Shown: piece after piece, positions 23,040 to 34,630 of the stretch
How the letters are laid out: every line of letters starts with the position of its first letter
How positions within the stretch are numbered: the stretch's first letter is position 1
Origin: Ursus arctos
Lineage: Eukaryota; Chordata; Mammalia; Carnivora; Ursidae
NCBI RefSeq assembly: GCF_023065955.2
Contig: NC_079873.1
Span: forward strand, 5,842,566-5,906,565
DNA length: 64,000 nucleotides
Direction of reading: 5' to 3'
Translations under genes and position numbers: made by a program
The notes under the pieces: model-generated
Seen by the model: the letters and a program-made list of their open reading frames with translations, nothing else
The model's database searches: none
Told to the model about the DNA's origin: nothing

Positions 23040-23413
23040 AGGTTAAGAATCAAATAATTTCAGATCCAGGAATGAAATTCTGGTTACATACAAAAAATGT
23101 TAAAATAATACAACAAAAAGTCAAGGGTTATTAGGAAAGGTACAAAGAGGAAGGTGTATTGTAATACATAACGCTTTTAACAAGAAGAGAAGAGAAAACG
23201 GCTATAACTGAAGCATGTAGTTAAAAAACAGCATTAAAAATTTTTTTGTTATGTTTTATGTTCCCTCACCGTAATTTGTGAATTGGGTATAACTCTTCTT
23301 GGAAATGACAACTTTCGAAAAAAAATATTCATCTAACATTTAATGATTTCTTCACTTTAATTTCCATTAACTGCTTTTAGTTAAATTTAAGTAAAACAAT
23401 ATAATCCTTGTTT

Positions 23414-23439
23414 TTTATTTCTTAATTTTTTAAAAGATT

Positions 23440-23482
<43 letters not shown>

Positions 23483-23625
23483 TTTGAGAGAGAGAGAGAG
23501 AGCGCAGAGGGAGAAGCAGACTTCCCGCTGAGCAGGGAGCCCAACATGGGATTTGATCCCAAGACCCTGGGATCATGACCTGAGCTGAAGGCAGACGCTT
23601 AACTGACCGAGCCACCCAGGCGTCC
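23414..23625 (-). mobile_element. SINEC, antisense, with expanded (TTTA)n tail
   Basis: A run of about 12 TTTA units (23437-23484) is the expanded A-rich tail read antisense. The body includes 'agaagcagacttcccgctga', 'gatttgatcccaagaccctg' and the end 'cacccaggcgtcc'. The flanks CAATATAATCCTTGTT (23397-23412) and CAATATAATCACTGTT (23626-23641) are the TSD. Confidence 0.96.
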
Positions 23626-23641
23626 CAATATAATCACTGTT

Positions 23642-23875
23642 ATTAAAAATAACATGTGTAAAGTTTTAAATGTACTTTTCACTAGCTATCTATCATTTAG
23701 TGACAATTTATGGATCTTTCAATCTGAATGTTTTTGAAGACAGATGTCTATAATCAAATGTTGACCAGAATGATTTCTGGGTGGTAGGCTTTGGAGTGAG
23801 TTTTTTAGAAATGTGTATCTTTCTGCATTGCTTTATTATTTTCATAATAAAAACGTATCTTTCTAGAGTAAAAAA
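23642..23875 (+). mobile_element. Possible L1/HAL1 3' UTR end
   Basis: Text 'atgatttctgggtggtaggc', 'tgcattgctttattattttc ataataaaaacg' resembles the generic 3' UTR of older L1 elements. It may be the far end of the element that starts near 22186, split by the SINE. Confidence 0.4.
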
Positions 23876-26380
23876 AAAGTCATTATTATCTTAACAGAAA
23901 GGGCAGACAGAGACCAAATGGCCCGTAAAGCCTATTTAGTATCTGTCTTTTAGAGAAACAATTTGCCACCCCCAGCTCTAACACTCTGCTTGCTAAAGGA
24001 GACACCAGCCCATCGTACACCAACCAGGCAGACTGAAAGTGTGAACCTGCCTATTCTCACTCAGCATGCCTGTTTTCTCTTGACTTGTCTAAGGGGTCAG
24101 TAGCAACATGTTCCTGAGGATTCGGCGTTTTCATAATTAGAGAGCTTGTGTGCGCCAGAGCTAACACACATCATCAGCCGCCTCAAACGAGACCAAGCAA
24201 ATATTCACGGATGGCTATGGTCCTGTCACAAAGAAGCCACACTTCTCTTAAACCACCAGACAGGAAGGTTAAAAGGGCAAAAAAGAACCATCACGATTTG
24301 CGACTAAAAAGAATCTGAGATAGGCTCACTAAGATAGAACATGCTGACGATTCTGAGTAATTATAGAAAAAAAGTTCAAATGTCTACTTCCCCAGGATGT
24401 TTGATTATAGCGAGGTATCCATCCCACTTCTTTTCAGAAACACAAGTCCAGACAAGGTGTGTCTGGGTGGAGATGATACTATTCTCTGGACATTTTTTTT
24501 CATCTCTTTGTGAAGTAACCGTGAGTTACTCGCAAGTATGGGTAAGAAAGAAAATTAGATAGCAGGCTGCATAAACACTTGAGACTTTAAAAGAAAAGGA
24601 CACACACTCATTTTAGGAAGGCGGAAAATGTAAAATTATGGAGAGGTTCTAAAAATAACCCAGTAACAATTTGGGTCCAAACAAGACAGCAGAAATGAGG
24701 AAGTTTTCTAAAGATTGCCCTTCTAAGTCAAAGCTAATGTTCCTCAAGAAGTTGTTTTTTCCACCCATACCTCACCCCACAACTTTTGTCATCATGTGAG
24801 GACAACTCTGGACACTTAAGGTTTTCTTGTGCAGTTAAGTGGAAAAGCCTTGAGGCCTCCTCTGATGTTCACTGGAAGCTAAAGTGACTTCCAAATATCC
24901 TCATTCCTGCAGTCCTCATGGAGAATTGCTTCCATTCTTCCATGGAAGAAGCAAACACGCCCATGATGACAAGCCGTCCCTCCCCCTCCCTGCTTTTGCC
25001 TAAAGTGTTAAATGCAGTTTATTGGAAAGGGTCCTTAAAAGCAATTTATGTTCCAGTTCCTTATTCTCTAAGGTGGGAAATCTCTCTCATTACTGATGAT
25101 TAGCTTCCTATTGATTCTGTCATGTGCTCACTGGAGCCTTACAAAACTGGTCTTTAAAATAAAATAAGATTTGGAACGACATTTAGCAACGGCATAGAAA
25201 TCCAAAATGCAGCAGGAGGTGGGGACAAAACACTCAATAACGCTATGGGCAGCACCACTGAGTGGAAAATCTGCAATCTAGCGATAAACAGGCTTTAAAT
25301 ATCATTAGTCATATTTGTATATAAAAACCTTCCATAATACATCAAAGTCAATGACTCGTAAGTGCAAGTGCCTATCATAGTGCTCCGTTCAGGAACTGTT
25401 CTTCAGGGCGTAAGTGTTTTTGTCCTAAGACTGAAAATGGATGCATGGAAAATAATTCAATATAGCATCTAAATTTAAACAGAACAGATTTTCATTTTAA
25501 GTTTTAATGCTGGCCATTCTTCCTTTCTTCATTGCAAGGACAATCATATGAGCATGCAGACACTGACCGAATAGATAAGAAGAGAAGCAATAATCCATCA
25601 AACAACGAGTTGAAAATTGGAGCTATTTTTCTTCCTTATTTAGAAAACAATTCTCCCTTTCCTTCCAGGAAACAGCCCTGCTAAAATTGTTTTTTACAGG
25701 CAACAGTATTTATTTTATATGAAATGTATCTTCAAGCAAAGTTTACTTGTCTTGTTATGGTATTCTTTGTTTTTTTGTGAGAGGCTAATCGGGGAATATT
25801 TTCACCAAGAAACTGACACTAATTGGTGAAGAAGGTAGCAGATAAAATATGCATTATCAGGAAACAACTGTCTTGAGAAAACTGAAGAGCATTACACATG
25901 GATTAGGATTCCTTTTTATGATGTTACCACTCTAGTTAAGCTTGTATTATTTTCATAGTGTAAACTTGGGCATATGAGAAATGAAGGACACATTACTTCC
26001 CTTCAGTTTTCACTACTGAGTCATAAAACTATGAGATCCTTTAAAGTAAAAACACTGTCACTGGTTGAAGGGACAGAATGGGTGGATGAACCATCCCTAG
26101 AGGCTAGATATTACTCTATAGGTACCTAATTACCCCTACACGAACCTAATTACTCTCGAAATTTATCCAATAAACCATCTCCTAAATAAAAAACCAAGTC
26201 AATTGGCAAGTCAACAAAGTTGCTACAGAAATGTCAAAAGCCAAAAAAGCATGGTAGTTGAGGATACTGGTCAATGAGTCGGATGTATCTGGCTTTCAAT
26301 TCCAGCTCTTCTTATTACCAGGGGCTAACTTCTCTGGGGTTCGGCTCCTTGTGATTTGAAAATAATCACATTAATAAGAG
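23876..26380. other. 2.5 kb of unassigned, apparently unique DNA
   Basis: The longest stretch in the first half with no recognised repeat. The 24090-24330 part has a TAATTA core, several CpGs and little low-complexity text, features often seen in conserved non-coding elements. No exon with splice sites could be supported. Confidence 0.45.
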
Positions 26381-26384
26381 AAGA

Positions 26385-28652
26385 GACAAGAACCAAATGA
26401 TCCTTTCAATTGATGCAGAAAAAGCATTTGACAAAATACAGCATCCTTTCCTGATTAAAACCCTTCAGAGTGTAGAGATAGAGGGTACATTCCTCAATTT
26501 CATAAAAACCATCTATGAAAAGCCTACAGCAAATATCATTCTCAATGGGGAGAAGCTGAAAGCCTTTCCCTTAAGATCAGGAACATGACAAGGATGCCCA
26601 CTCTCACCACTATTATTCAACATAGTACTAGAAGTCCTTGCAACAGCAATCAGACAACAAAAAAGAATAAAAGGTATTCAAATTGGCAAAGAAGCTGTCA
26701 AACTCTCTCTCTTCACAGATAACATGGTACTTTATATGGAAAACCCAAAAGACTCCAACCCCCAAATTACTAAAACTCATAGAACAATTCAGTAATGTGG
26801 CAGGATACAAAATCAATGCGCAGAAATAAGTTTCATTTCTATACACGAACAGTGAGACTGAAGAAAGAGAAATTAGGGAATCAATTCCATTTACAATAGC
26901 ACCAAAAATCATAAGATATCTCGGAATAAACTTAACCAGAGAGGTAAAGGATCTATACTCTAGAAACTACAGAACACTGATGAAAGACATTGAAGAAAAC
27001 ACAAAAAGATGGAAAAACATTCCATGCTCATTGATCAGAAGAATTAAAATTACCAATGACATTTTTCAAAGCAGTGGAAAAAACAGCCCTTAAATTTGTG
27101 TGGAACCAGAAGAGGCCCCGAATTGCCAAGGAGTTGTTGAAAAGGAAAAACAAAGCTGGGGGCATCACGTTGCTGGATTTCAAGCTATACTACAAAGCTG
27201 TGATCACAAAGACAGCATGGTACTGGCACAAAAACAGACACATAGACCAATGGAACAGAATAGAGAACCCAGAAATGGACCCTCGGCTCTATGGGCAAAT
27301 AATCTTTGATAAAGCAGGAAAAAACATTCAGTGGAAAAAAGACAGTCTTTTCAATAAATGGTGCTGGGAAAATTGGACAGCTATATGCAAAAGAATGAAA
27401 CTTGACCACTCTCACACCAGACACAAAGATAAACTCCAAATGGATGGAAGACCTCGATGGGAGACTGGAATCCAACAAAGTCATAGAGGAGAACATAGGC
27501 TGCAACCTCTTTGACATCGGCCACAGAAACTTTTTTCATGACACATCTCCAAAGGCAAGAGAAATGAAAGAAAAAATGAACTTGTGGGACTTCATCAAGA
27601 TAAAAAGCTTCTGCACAGCCAAGGAAACAGTCATCAAAACAGGAGGCAACCCACAAAATGGGAGGAGATATTAGCAAATGAAACTACAGATAAAAGGCTG
27701 GTATCCAAGATCTACAAAGAACTTCTCAAACTCAATACACAAGAAACAAATAATCAAATCAAAAAATGGGCAGAAGATATGAACAGACACTTTTCCAATG
27801 AAGACATACAAATGGTTAACAGACACATGAAAAAATGTTCAGAATCATTAGCCATCAGGGAAATTCAAATCAAAACCACACTGAGATACCACCTTACACT
27901 AGTTAGAATGGCAAAATTTGACAAGGCAAGAAACAACAAATGTTGGAGAGGATGTGGAGAAAGGGGAGGAACCCTCTTACACTGTTGGTGGGAATGCAAG
28001 TTGGTACAGCCACTTTGGAAAACAGTGTGGAGGTTCCTTTAAAAGTTAAAAATAGAGCTACCCTATGATCCAGCCATTGCACTACTGGGTATTTACCCCA
28101 AAGATACAGACGTAGTGAAGAGAAGGGCCATATGCACCCCAATGTTCATAGCAGCATTGTCCACAATAGCTAAATTGTGGAAGGAGCTGAGATGCCCTTC
28201 AACAGATGAATGGATAAAGAAGATGTGGTCCATATATACAATGGAATATTACTCAGCCATCAGAAACAACGATTACCCAACATTTGCAGCAACATGGACG
28301 GGACTGGAGGAGATAATGCTAAGTGAAATAAGTCAAGCAGAGAAAGACAATTATCATATGGTTTCACTCATTCATGGAACATAAGAAGTAGGAAGATCAG
28401 TAGGAGAAGAAAGGGAAGAAGGAAGGGGGGGTAAACAGAAGGGGGAATGAACCACGAGAGACTATGGACTTTGGGAAACAAACTGAGGGTTTCAGATGGG
28501 AGGGGGTGGGGGATTGGGATAGGCCAGTGTTGGGTATTAAGGAGGGCACGTATTGCATGGAACACTGGGTGTTATACCCAAACAATGAATCATGGAACAC
28601 TACATCAAAACCTAATGATGTACTTAACATAACATAATAAAAAATTTAAAAA
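26385..28652 (+). mobile_element. 5'-truncated carnivore L1 (second copy)
   Basis: The element begins inside the ORF2 RT domain ([20 protein letters not shown]) and runs through the ORF2 C-terminus and 3' UTR to the tail 'cactacatcaaaacctaatg' and AATAAAAAA. GAAAATAAT occurs just left (about 26357) and right after the A-tail (28659), a weak 9-bp TSD. It aligns with 16083-18401 throughout, except for a deletion of about 60 bp after 27045. Confidence 0.95.
26397..28384 (+). pseudogene. L1 ORF2 remnant (RT and C-terminus)
   Basis: Three separable frames: RT part to a TGA at 26586-26588; a long C-terminal part from about 27056 ([19 protein letters not shown]) to a frameshift near 27400-27510; and a last part ending [11 protein letters not shown]. 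The catalytic box reads FTDN (26712-26723) instead of FADD, so the second Asp is lost. A one-base loss near 28040 shifts the frame after [10 protein letters not shown]. Clearly non-functional. Confidence 0.93.
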
Positions 28653-28669
28653 AAAAAGAAAATAATAAT

Positions 28670-29135
28670 GGTCTATTAGAAAGGGTTGTGCAAAAAGCAA
28701 AAACAACAACAATAAACAACTTACCAAGGTCTGGAACATACTAAGCATCCCCACTCAGGTAGGAATGACTATTATTAAGGTTGCTGGGCTGAATCTTGTG
28801 AGATCATAATCCAATTAAGTGTATCACAGTCCCTGTCCACCAAAAGCTTATCAGTTAGAGACATAAACGTAGGGGGAAAAAATGAAAACATAAGGGCTTT
28901 ATAGTTGTGTGGCCAATGGGTATTACAATCAATAGTGGGTTACAATGAAATAAGACAATGAATAGAGAATTGGGTGTTCAGCAAAATCTCCTGTGGAGGA
29001 TGACCTTGAATTTGGATTTAGTGCTCTTGCTCATCTCTATTACATACGGGCTTCAAGGGCTGACAAAACAGGAGAACAAAGCTGTTAAGTCAGGGGAGAA
29101 TTGGGTTTGTCAGGCAGCAAACAGGAAGGCTGAAA
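28670..29135. other. Unassigned DNA
   Basis: No family or exon recognised. Confidence 0.45.
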
Positions 29136-29137
29136 AT

Positions 29138-29328
29138 GCTGCAGTTACCTCCCCACCCAAAGTGTGTTTCATGGGCCAGCAGCACTGGCGTGATATCACC
29201 CAGGAGCTTGTTACAGACATGGAATCTTGGGCCTATCTTAGTAGGCTCTCTCATACCCACTAAACGGATCCGGATTTTAGCAAGATCCTTGGGTAATCCA
29301 TGTATACACTAAGGTTTGAGAAATGCTG
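29138..29328. mobile_element. MER5-like hAT-Charlie remnant
   Basis: Text 'aaagtgtgtttcatgggcca', 'gcagcactggcgtgatatca cccaggagcttgttacagac' and the end 'cactaaggtttgagaaatgc' follow the common short hAT-type element whose ends read ggttctcaaa / tttgagaacc. The middle is diverged. Confidence 0.65.
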
Positions 29329-29359
29329 ACAACTTCTAGAACACAGATTCCACTTATAG

Positions 29360-30148
29360 TCAGTCAGTCTCTGTGGGAGCCAGGCTCCAAAGATAGTCCC
29401 AAATATCTTGTCTTCCTGGATGTGCCTCTGCTCCACACATCAACAGGTGCAGCGTATTTCCTTTGCCTTCATTTTTGTCTGGTCTTAGAACTAGCTGTGG
29501 CCAAAAGAATGCCCCCCAATGTTGCTATTTTCTAAAACCCATGGAATGCACAATACCGAGAGTGAACCCTAACGTAAACTATGGACTTTGGGTGATAATG
29601 ACTTGTCAGGGTAGGCTCACCTACTATAACAAATGTACCACTCTGGTGGGAATTGTCAATAGTTGGGGAGGTTGTAAGTGGGGAGATAGGGAGGCTTTGT
29701 GGGAACTCCATACTTTCCACTCAGTTTTGCTGTGAACCTAAAACTGTTCTAAAAAATAAAGTTAAGTAATTAGTAATAATAAAATGATGTTCTGGGAGTT
29801 CCAAGCCCAGGCCATGAGCTTCTGGCTCCTTGGAATCCAGCCACCATGCTAATAGAAGTCCAAGCTACATGAAAACGCCTTCTGGAAGAGATTGAAGGCA
29901 CTCTGGCAGACTGCCCCAGCTGAGCTCCTGGTCAGTAGCAACTGGCCGCCATGTGAGGGAGCCATCTTGGATAGCACAGCATAGTCAAGACCCAAGATGA
30001 CTGTAGCCCCAACCAATATCGCATGAAACAGGAGAACCACTTCTCAGAGCTCAGTCAATGTACAGAATCATGAGAATAACAAACGCTGTTGTGTTAAGCC
30101 ACTAGGTTTGGGGATGGTTTCCTATGCTACAAAGTTATGAAAACAGTC
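29360..30148 (+). mobile_element. MaLR-type LTR, interrupted by L1 tail
   Basis: The right half carries 'gagggagccatcttggatag', 'gatgactgtagccccaacca', 'gttgtgttaagccactaggt ttggggatgg' and an end near 'aaagttatgaaaacag', the usual order of an old MLT1-class LTR. The left half (29360-29515) precedes an L1 3' fragment, after which the LTR resumes. Confidence 0.6.
29518..29775 (+). mobile_element. L1 3'-end fragment in LTR
   Basis: Blocks 'tatggactttgggtgataat', 'aaatgtaccactctggtggg', 'cagttttgctgtgaacctaa aactgttctaaaaaataaag' are the 3' UTR of old L1M-type elements. It is 5'-truncated and lies in the middle of the MaLR LTR. Confidence 0.8.
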
Positions 30149-30500
30149 TTATTTGAGGGTGCATAGCAGTACATCTCTGTTTGAAGATAAGCTTCCAGTA
30201 ATATTATTTAGTTTGTTGATTATTAAAAAGTATAAATTCACTGTGGCTAAGGTTCTTGTCCAAAACAAGTCCTGATGTCATGATCCAAAGAAGTAAAGGG
30301 GATAACAGAGAAAAGGGGAACAAATGAAATCTTGGAGGAATTCCCTGTCAGGAATGAGGCTCTTTTTTTAAAAGGAACATGATATACCTACCTAAAAGAT
30401 GAGCAAAATAATTTGAGATATAAATTTAAGAACGCTTTGAGAAGGGGTTTTCAATCTCCTACTGAACCAACTCGATATAATAATTGTGCTCTCAGGCTTT
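30149..30500. other. Unassigned DNA
   Basis: No feature recognised. Confidence 0.45.
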
Positions 30501-30527
30501 CAATGATGTTCTTTCACTAATTTTTTT

Positions 30528-30718
30528 TTAAAGATTTTATTTATTTATTCGACAGAGATAGAGACAGCCAGCGAGAGAGGGATCACAAGCAGGGGGAGTG
30601 GGACAGGAAGAAGCAGGCTCATAGCGGAGGAGCCTGATGTGGGGTTCGATCCCATAACGCTGGGATCATGCCCTGAGCCGAGGGCAGACGCTTAACCGCT
30701 GTGCCACCCAGGCGCCCC
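30528..30718 (-). mobile_element. Young-type SINEC, antisense, inserted in another SINE's TSD
   Basis: Body 'gacagccagcgagagaggga', 'gcaggctcatagcggaggag' and 'gatcccataacgctgggatc', end 'cacccaggcgcccc'. Its TSD CTTTCACTAATTTTTT / CTTTTACTAATTTTTT lies at 30511-30527 and 30719-30732. The body is of the younger 'catag' subtype. Confidence 0.95.
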
Positions 30719-30732
30719 CTTTTACTAATTTT

Positions 30733-30917
30733 TTAAAAGATTTTATTTATTTATTTGAGAGAAAGTGAGAGTGAGAGCCCATGAGCGTGGGGAGGGGCAG
30801 AGGGAGAGGGAGAAGCAGACTCCCCACTGGACAGGGATTGGGGCTCAATCCTAGGGCCCCAGGATCATGACCTGAGCCAATGGCAGATGCTTAACCTACT
30901 GAGCCACCCAGGCGCCC
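30733..30917 (-). mobile_element. Older SINEC, antisense
   Basis: Body 'gagaagcagactccccactg', 'gggctcaatcctagggcccc', end 'cacccaggcgccc'. Its TSD reads CAATGATGTTCTTTCACT at 30501 and CAATGATGTTCTTCTACT at 30923. The left copy is now separated from it by the younger SINE at 30528-30718. Confidence 0.94.
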
Positions 30918-30945
30918 AATGCCAATGATGTTCTTCTACTAATTT

Positions 30946-33600
30946 AAAGCATCTATTTACCTGAGAAATAAAAAGAGAAAATAAATTTTGTTTACATTTC
31001 TGGAAAACAATCTATATGTGAAATTTGAGTTTCTCATGAGCAAAAAAGGCATAATGTGGAATTCATTTCTCAACCATGGAGATATTGCCTAATGTTTATA
31101 GAAATGACAACAGTGATCATATTGAATTACCTCTATGTGATGTAATAATTTACAAGTATAAAGCTTCTTAGAGAGGACATACATTAAATGTATGGCACAT
31201 TGATTAACAAACAAAACTCATAATATATTCTGTAATATTTTTATCCTACTATTTTATCATCTGTGCTTTAGTCGTGCCAAAATAAATCAGAACACTTTCA
31301 TCATGGCAGAGGATGGCTCCAAGCCCAAAGAATGGAAGGGCACACCAGGGCTCCCAGAATGTGGGCAGGCCCTAAGCCTCATTCCATCATACGTGAAAAG
31401 AGGGTAAGGACAGTTCACACCCGTAAGACTGGGATTAGGACTAAATAAAGTAACCTACATCAAGTACCCCACTTAGTGTCTAACATGTCATGAGGGCTCC
31501 ATGAAAGTGGAGAAATTTGGGGATGAACAGGAAATGCCACATCCTGCCCTCAAAACACTGCAGCCTTCTTACAGGCATCAGAAATGAAGATGATTTTTCT
31601 GCTGCCTTCAAAGCACGTCTTCCTGCTTTCTGGAAATGCCACTCAAGAATGATAAGTGCATTATGTATTCGTTCTGCCTTCACCATACACCGTGGAAGGC
31701 AGGGATGGACTGTGAGGTCAAAACCGGGAATTAAGTCACGTTCTCTCTTCTCAAACAGCACACACTTTTCTAAGATATTTCACTAAGTCCAGCTGGGGAA
31801 AATGTTATTCGTACATTCATTTCCCAAGTCTTACTGGGGGTATATTTGGGGAATAGTGAGGATTCCAGTGGCTGGAGCAGAAAGAGAGGGAGAGAAGCAG
31901 GGAAATAATAATGAAGGATGAAGTAAGATTGCATATGTTCTTGTAAAGAACAGTAAGGATTTTGATTTTTACTTTGAGTGAGGATTTTGAGCAAAGGAAC
32001 TATATGATCTTTGAGGAGGAAGGTCGCTGGTAGCTGTGTTACACACAGACACAGGACTCGGGGTAGAAGCAAGGGGGCCAGTTAAGAGGTTTTTGCAATA
32101 ATCCAGGTGAGGGAACAGGCGGGGGCCATGGGGATGGTGAGAAGTGGTTGGATTCTGGGCATAACATATTTTAAAGGTAGAGCCAACAGAATGCCATCAC
32201 TATTAGATGTAGAGCAACAGAGAGTTCTGTAACAGACATACAGGACTCAAGAATGACACCGAAACATGTGGTCTGAGCGAACGGGGACGGAACTGTCGCT
32301 GACTGAGACGCTGCTTGTCAACACCTGCAACGCAGCGGATTCTCCTTCTTCACCATGGTTGTGTTTCGTAACGCTGCAGCAAACACTGAGTCAGCAAATA
32401 CTAGCCATTGCTCCTCAGGGAAAAACATTCATCAACTTTGAACTCAAGGCCAACAGCGCTAGAACTCATGCCTAAAGGAAGTTACTCTAACACATGTATT
32501 GTCTCCCTAAGGCACGTCATAGTCTTTCTGTGCCTAGGAGCATGGGACAGTGCTGCAGCACTATGCTTGAGAGTCATTTTAAATGACAAAATAACCAATA
32601 AAAAGTACAAAGATACACCAAAGAGACAACAAAAAGGGCACTTCTCTATAGTATGAGAGCCAAAATGAGAAGGCACAGTTCACCTGGGAACATCAGGCAA
32701 TTCAAATTGATCACCACTCTGTACACGTCCACAAATGACCATGAAGGCCATGCAAGTACTGATTTGGGTATTAAAACCAAATTTTAGCAAGTAGATGAAT
32801 TTGCAAATACATTATCCATGGATAATGAGGGCCAACCGGATACTGAGTGCTCTGATGACGATTTTTAAGGACACAGGAGGAAGGAAGGAATAATAGAGAT
32901 CAGGGAGAAGAATCAAAGAGGTCACACAGAGGCTGGTTTTCCTCGATTTGCCCTCTGCACCCACAGACTAAGACTGGCTTACCAGCCCCTAAGAATGCCT
33001 AAACTGGAAGTCACGTTCTCACCTGTCAATAAGGCAGACCAAGCATGTGGGGAAAAGAAACAGCACCCACCAAGGATAGAGGCAAGTCATGTGCACAGCA
33101 GTGGGGCCAGCAAGACAGTATGGAACCATGGAGATGCTGGGGAAAGGAGGCAGCTGGCCAGGACTGAGACACATTCAGCGGCCACAAATCATGGCCACCA
33201 TGCTTGCAGCCCCAGTGTCACCACATTTTCCAGATTTTCAGGGGAAGCTGAAAATTATGCTTTTCATGAAAAAGGGGCTGGGGGGAAGTCAACTAATTCA
33301 ATTTACAAAATAATGCCTGACAAAAAAACCCCCCAAAACAAAAAAAAACCCTACAGTCTCCATTGGGCTTAGATGTCTCACCAGTGGTTATAACGGACCT
33401 TATTTCCACTAGTATTTTTACTTTGATCTCTTTCTACATTCATGTTTAATGGAGGAAAAAAGTTCCACAGTTGGGTTTCAAAGTAACTAAACAAAAATGT
33501 ATAAAAATTTACATCCTCAGAATACAGTGATATATTTGCACTTTGCCTTATATTTGTAGGGCATTACCACAGCTTTAAGTCTGCTTTTTTCTTTCTTGTC
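30946..33600. other. 2.6 kb of unassigned DNA
   Basis: At 31780-32200 the text (caagtcttactgggggtata, 'ggttttgcaataatccaggt' type, 'gagaagtggttggattctgg') has the look of an ancient mammalian repeat that I cannot name. Open frames at 31480-31786 and 32995-33372 do not resemble known families. No exon is supported. Confidence 0.4.
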
Positions 33601-33604
33601 TTCC

Positions 33605-33930
33605 TTTTTTTTTTTTTTTTTTTTTTTTTGGCATAAGCATGATCATGGACTTTAATCTACACAGGCTGATTGAAAAATAGCTAGATGCATTTAAAAAATA
33701 AATCCACCAGGGTTTACACAAACAAGTACTATTTTACTTCACCAGTGTTCCCTGGAGGGCCTTCACTGTTACTCAATGAAGCTCTTAATCCTCATTCTTG
33801 GAACTGGTTTACCAGTGACGCCATGAGGCCAGCCATTTCTCCTTCACAGTCTAACTAACTAACTTGAGCGATGACACACCTTGGGAAGTGGGCTGCAAAG
33901 GGTGGGAGAAATTACGGAATAAGCAAAGGT
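33605..33930 (-). pseudogene. Candidate processed retrocopy (3' UTR part)
   Basis: A run of 25 T (33605-33629) is followed, read on the minus strand, by an ATTAAA poly(A) signal about 21 bp upstream (plus-strand TTTAAT at 33651-33656), then by non-repetitive sequence. This is the arrangement of a reverse-transcribed mRNA inserted antisense. The parent gene is not recognised and no TSD was found, so an ordinary T-tract by chance remains possible. Confidence 0.4.
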
Positions 33931-34205
33931 CTATCTGAAGCATCAAATTTACCCAAAGTTTTGGCAAAGAAAGTTTGAATTTGTATACTAGGAAAGTCAC
34001 TCTGTCATACATGAAAAGTGGTAGCTTTCATATTTGGGGAGTTAGCACTGACTTTAGGTAAATGGGGACAAAGTGTATCCCTAAGGTAAAAACAAATTAT
34101 TTCAGTGACCTTCTGGTTAGAACATGTGACTCTGAGGGAGTGACAGTAGAACCTACCTTGTTTTCACATAAAACTGCTTTTCACCTTATGACTCGGTATT
34201 TCTTT
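33931..34205. other. Unassigned DNA
   Basis: No feature recognised. Confidence 0.4.
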
Positions 34206-34630
34206 TTAAGAGATCTGTTGGTGCTCTTCCACTGTTCAACAAGTTACCATAGACTTAGCAACTTAAAATAACGCTGGTTTACTGGTTTCCCAAGGTGTCA
34301 GGCAGCGGTGTCTACTGAGAAGCTAGGATTCCTCTTCTAAGCTTGCTGGCCCCCTCCACACTTCCTCTCACACATCCAGTATCTCTGATGTCAAGAAAAC
34401 CTCAGTCCCTTTCAAGGGCTCACTTGATGAGGTCACACCCACATGAATAATCACCCTTCTGATTTAACAGCACCTGACCAGTAACCTAATCAAAGGACTG
34501 ATCTTCCATCCTACCCACATGTCCCACCTACCCTCAAGGTGAGAAAATCATACAAGGTGTACGTATGCACCAAGGAGCAGGAATCTTGGGGCCACCTTAG
34601 AATTCTGTCCACTAGAAGAGGCAGGTGTCA
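34206..34630. mobile_element. Ancient interspersed repeat, family unassigned
   Basis: Blocks 'ttaccatagacttagcaact taaaataa', 'gggctcacttgatgaggtca cacccacatgaataatcacc' and 'aggaatcttggggccacctt agaattctgtcc' occur in a fixed order in a well-known old mammalian repeat. I recognise the pattern but not the family name. Confidence 0.5.

Larger units (their letters stand above)
22186..23210 (+). mobile_element. HAL1/L1 ORF1-type fossil
   Basis: The segment around 22800-22960 (tgtgcccagccaagctgtcc ttcaactataaaagcaatct, 'acattctgcagcataaaa') follows the end of HAL1/L1 ORF1, which encodes a pattern like '(Q)PSKLSFKYKG'. Upstream A-rich coding-like text and a following A-rich 3' region fit a half-L1 element. 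All frames are broken. The (GGAGA)n and (CA)n tracts lie inside it. Confidence 0.55.

Noticed and set aside
32995..33372. 125-codon plus-strand frame
   Set aside because: Two overlapping frames here in different phases, no homology recognised, and it ends in an A/C-rich low-complexity run.
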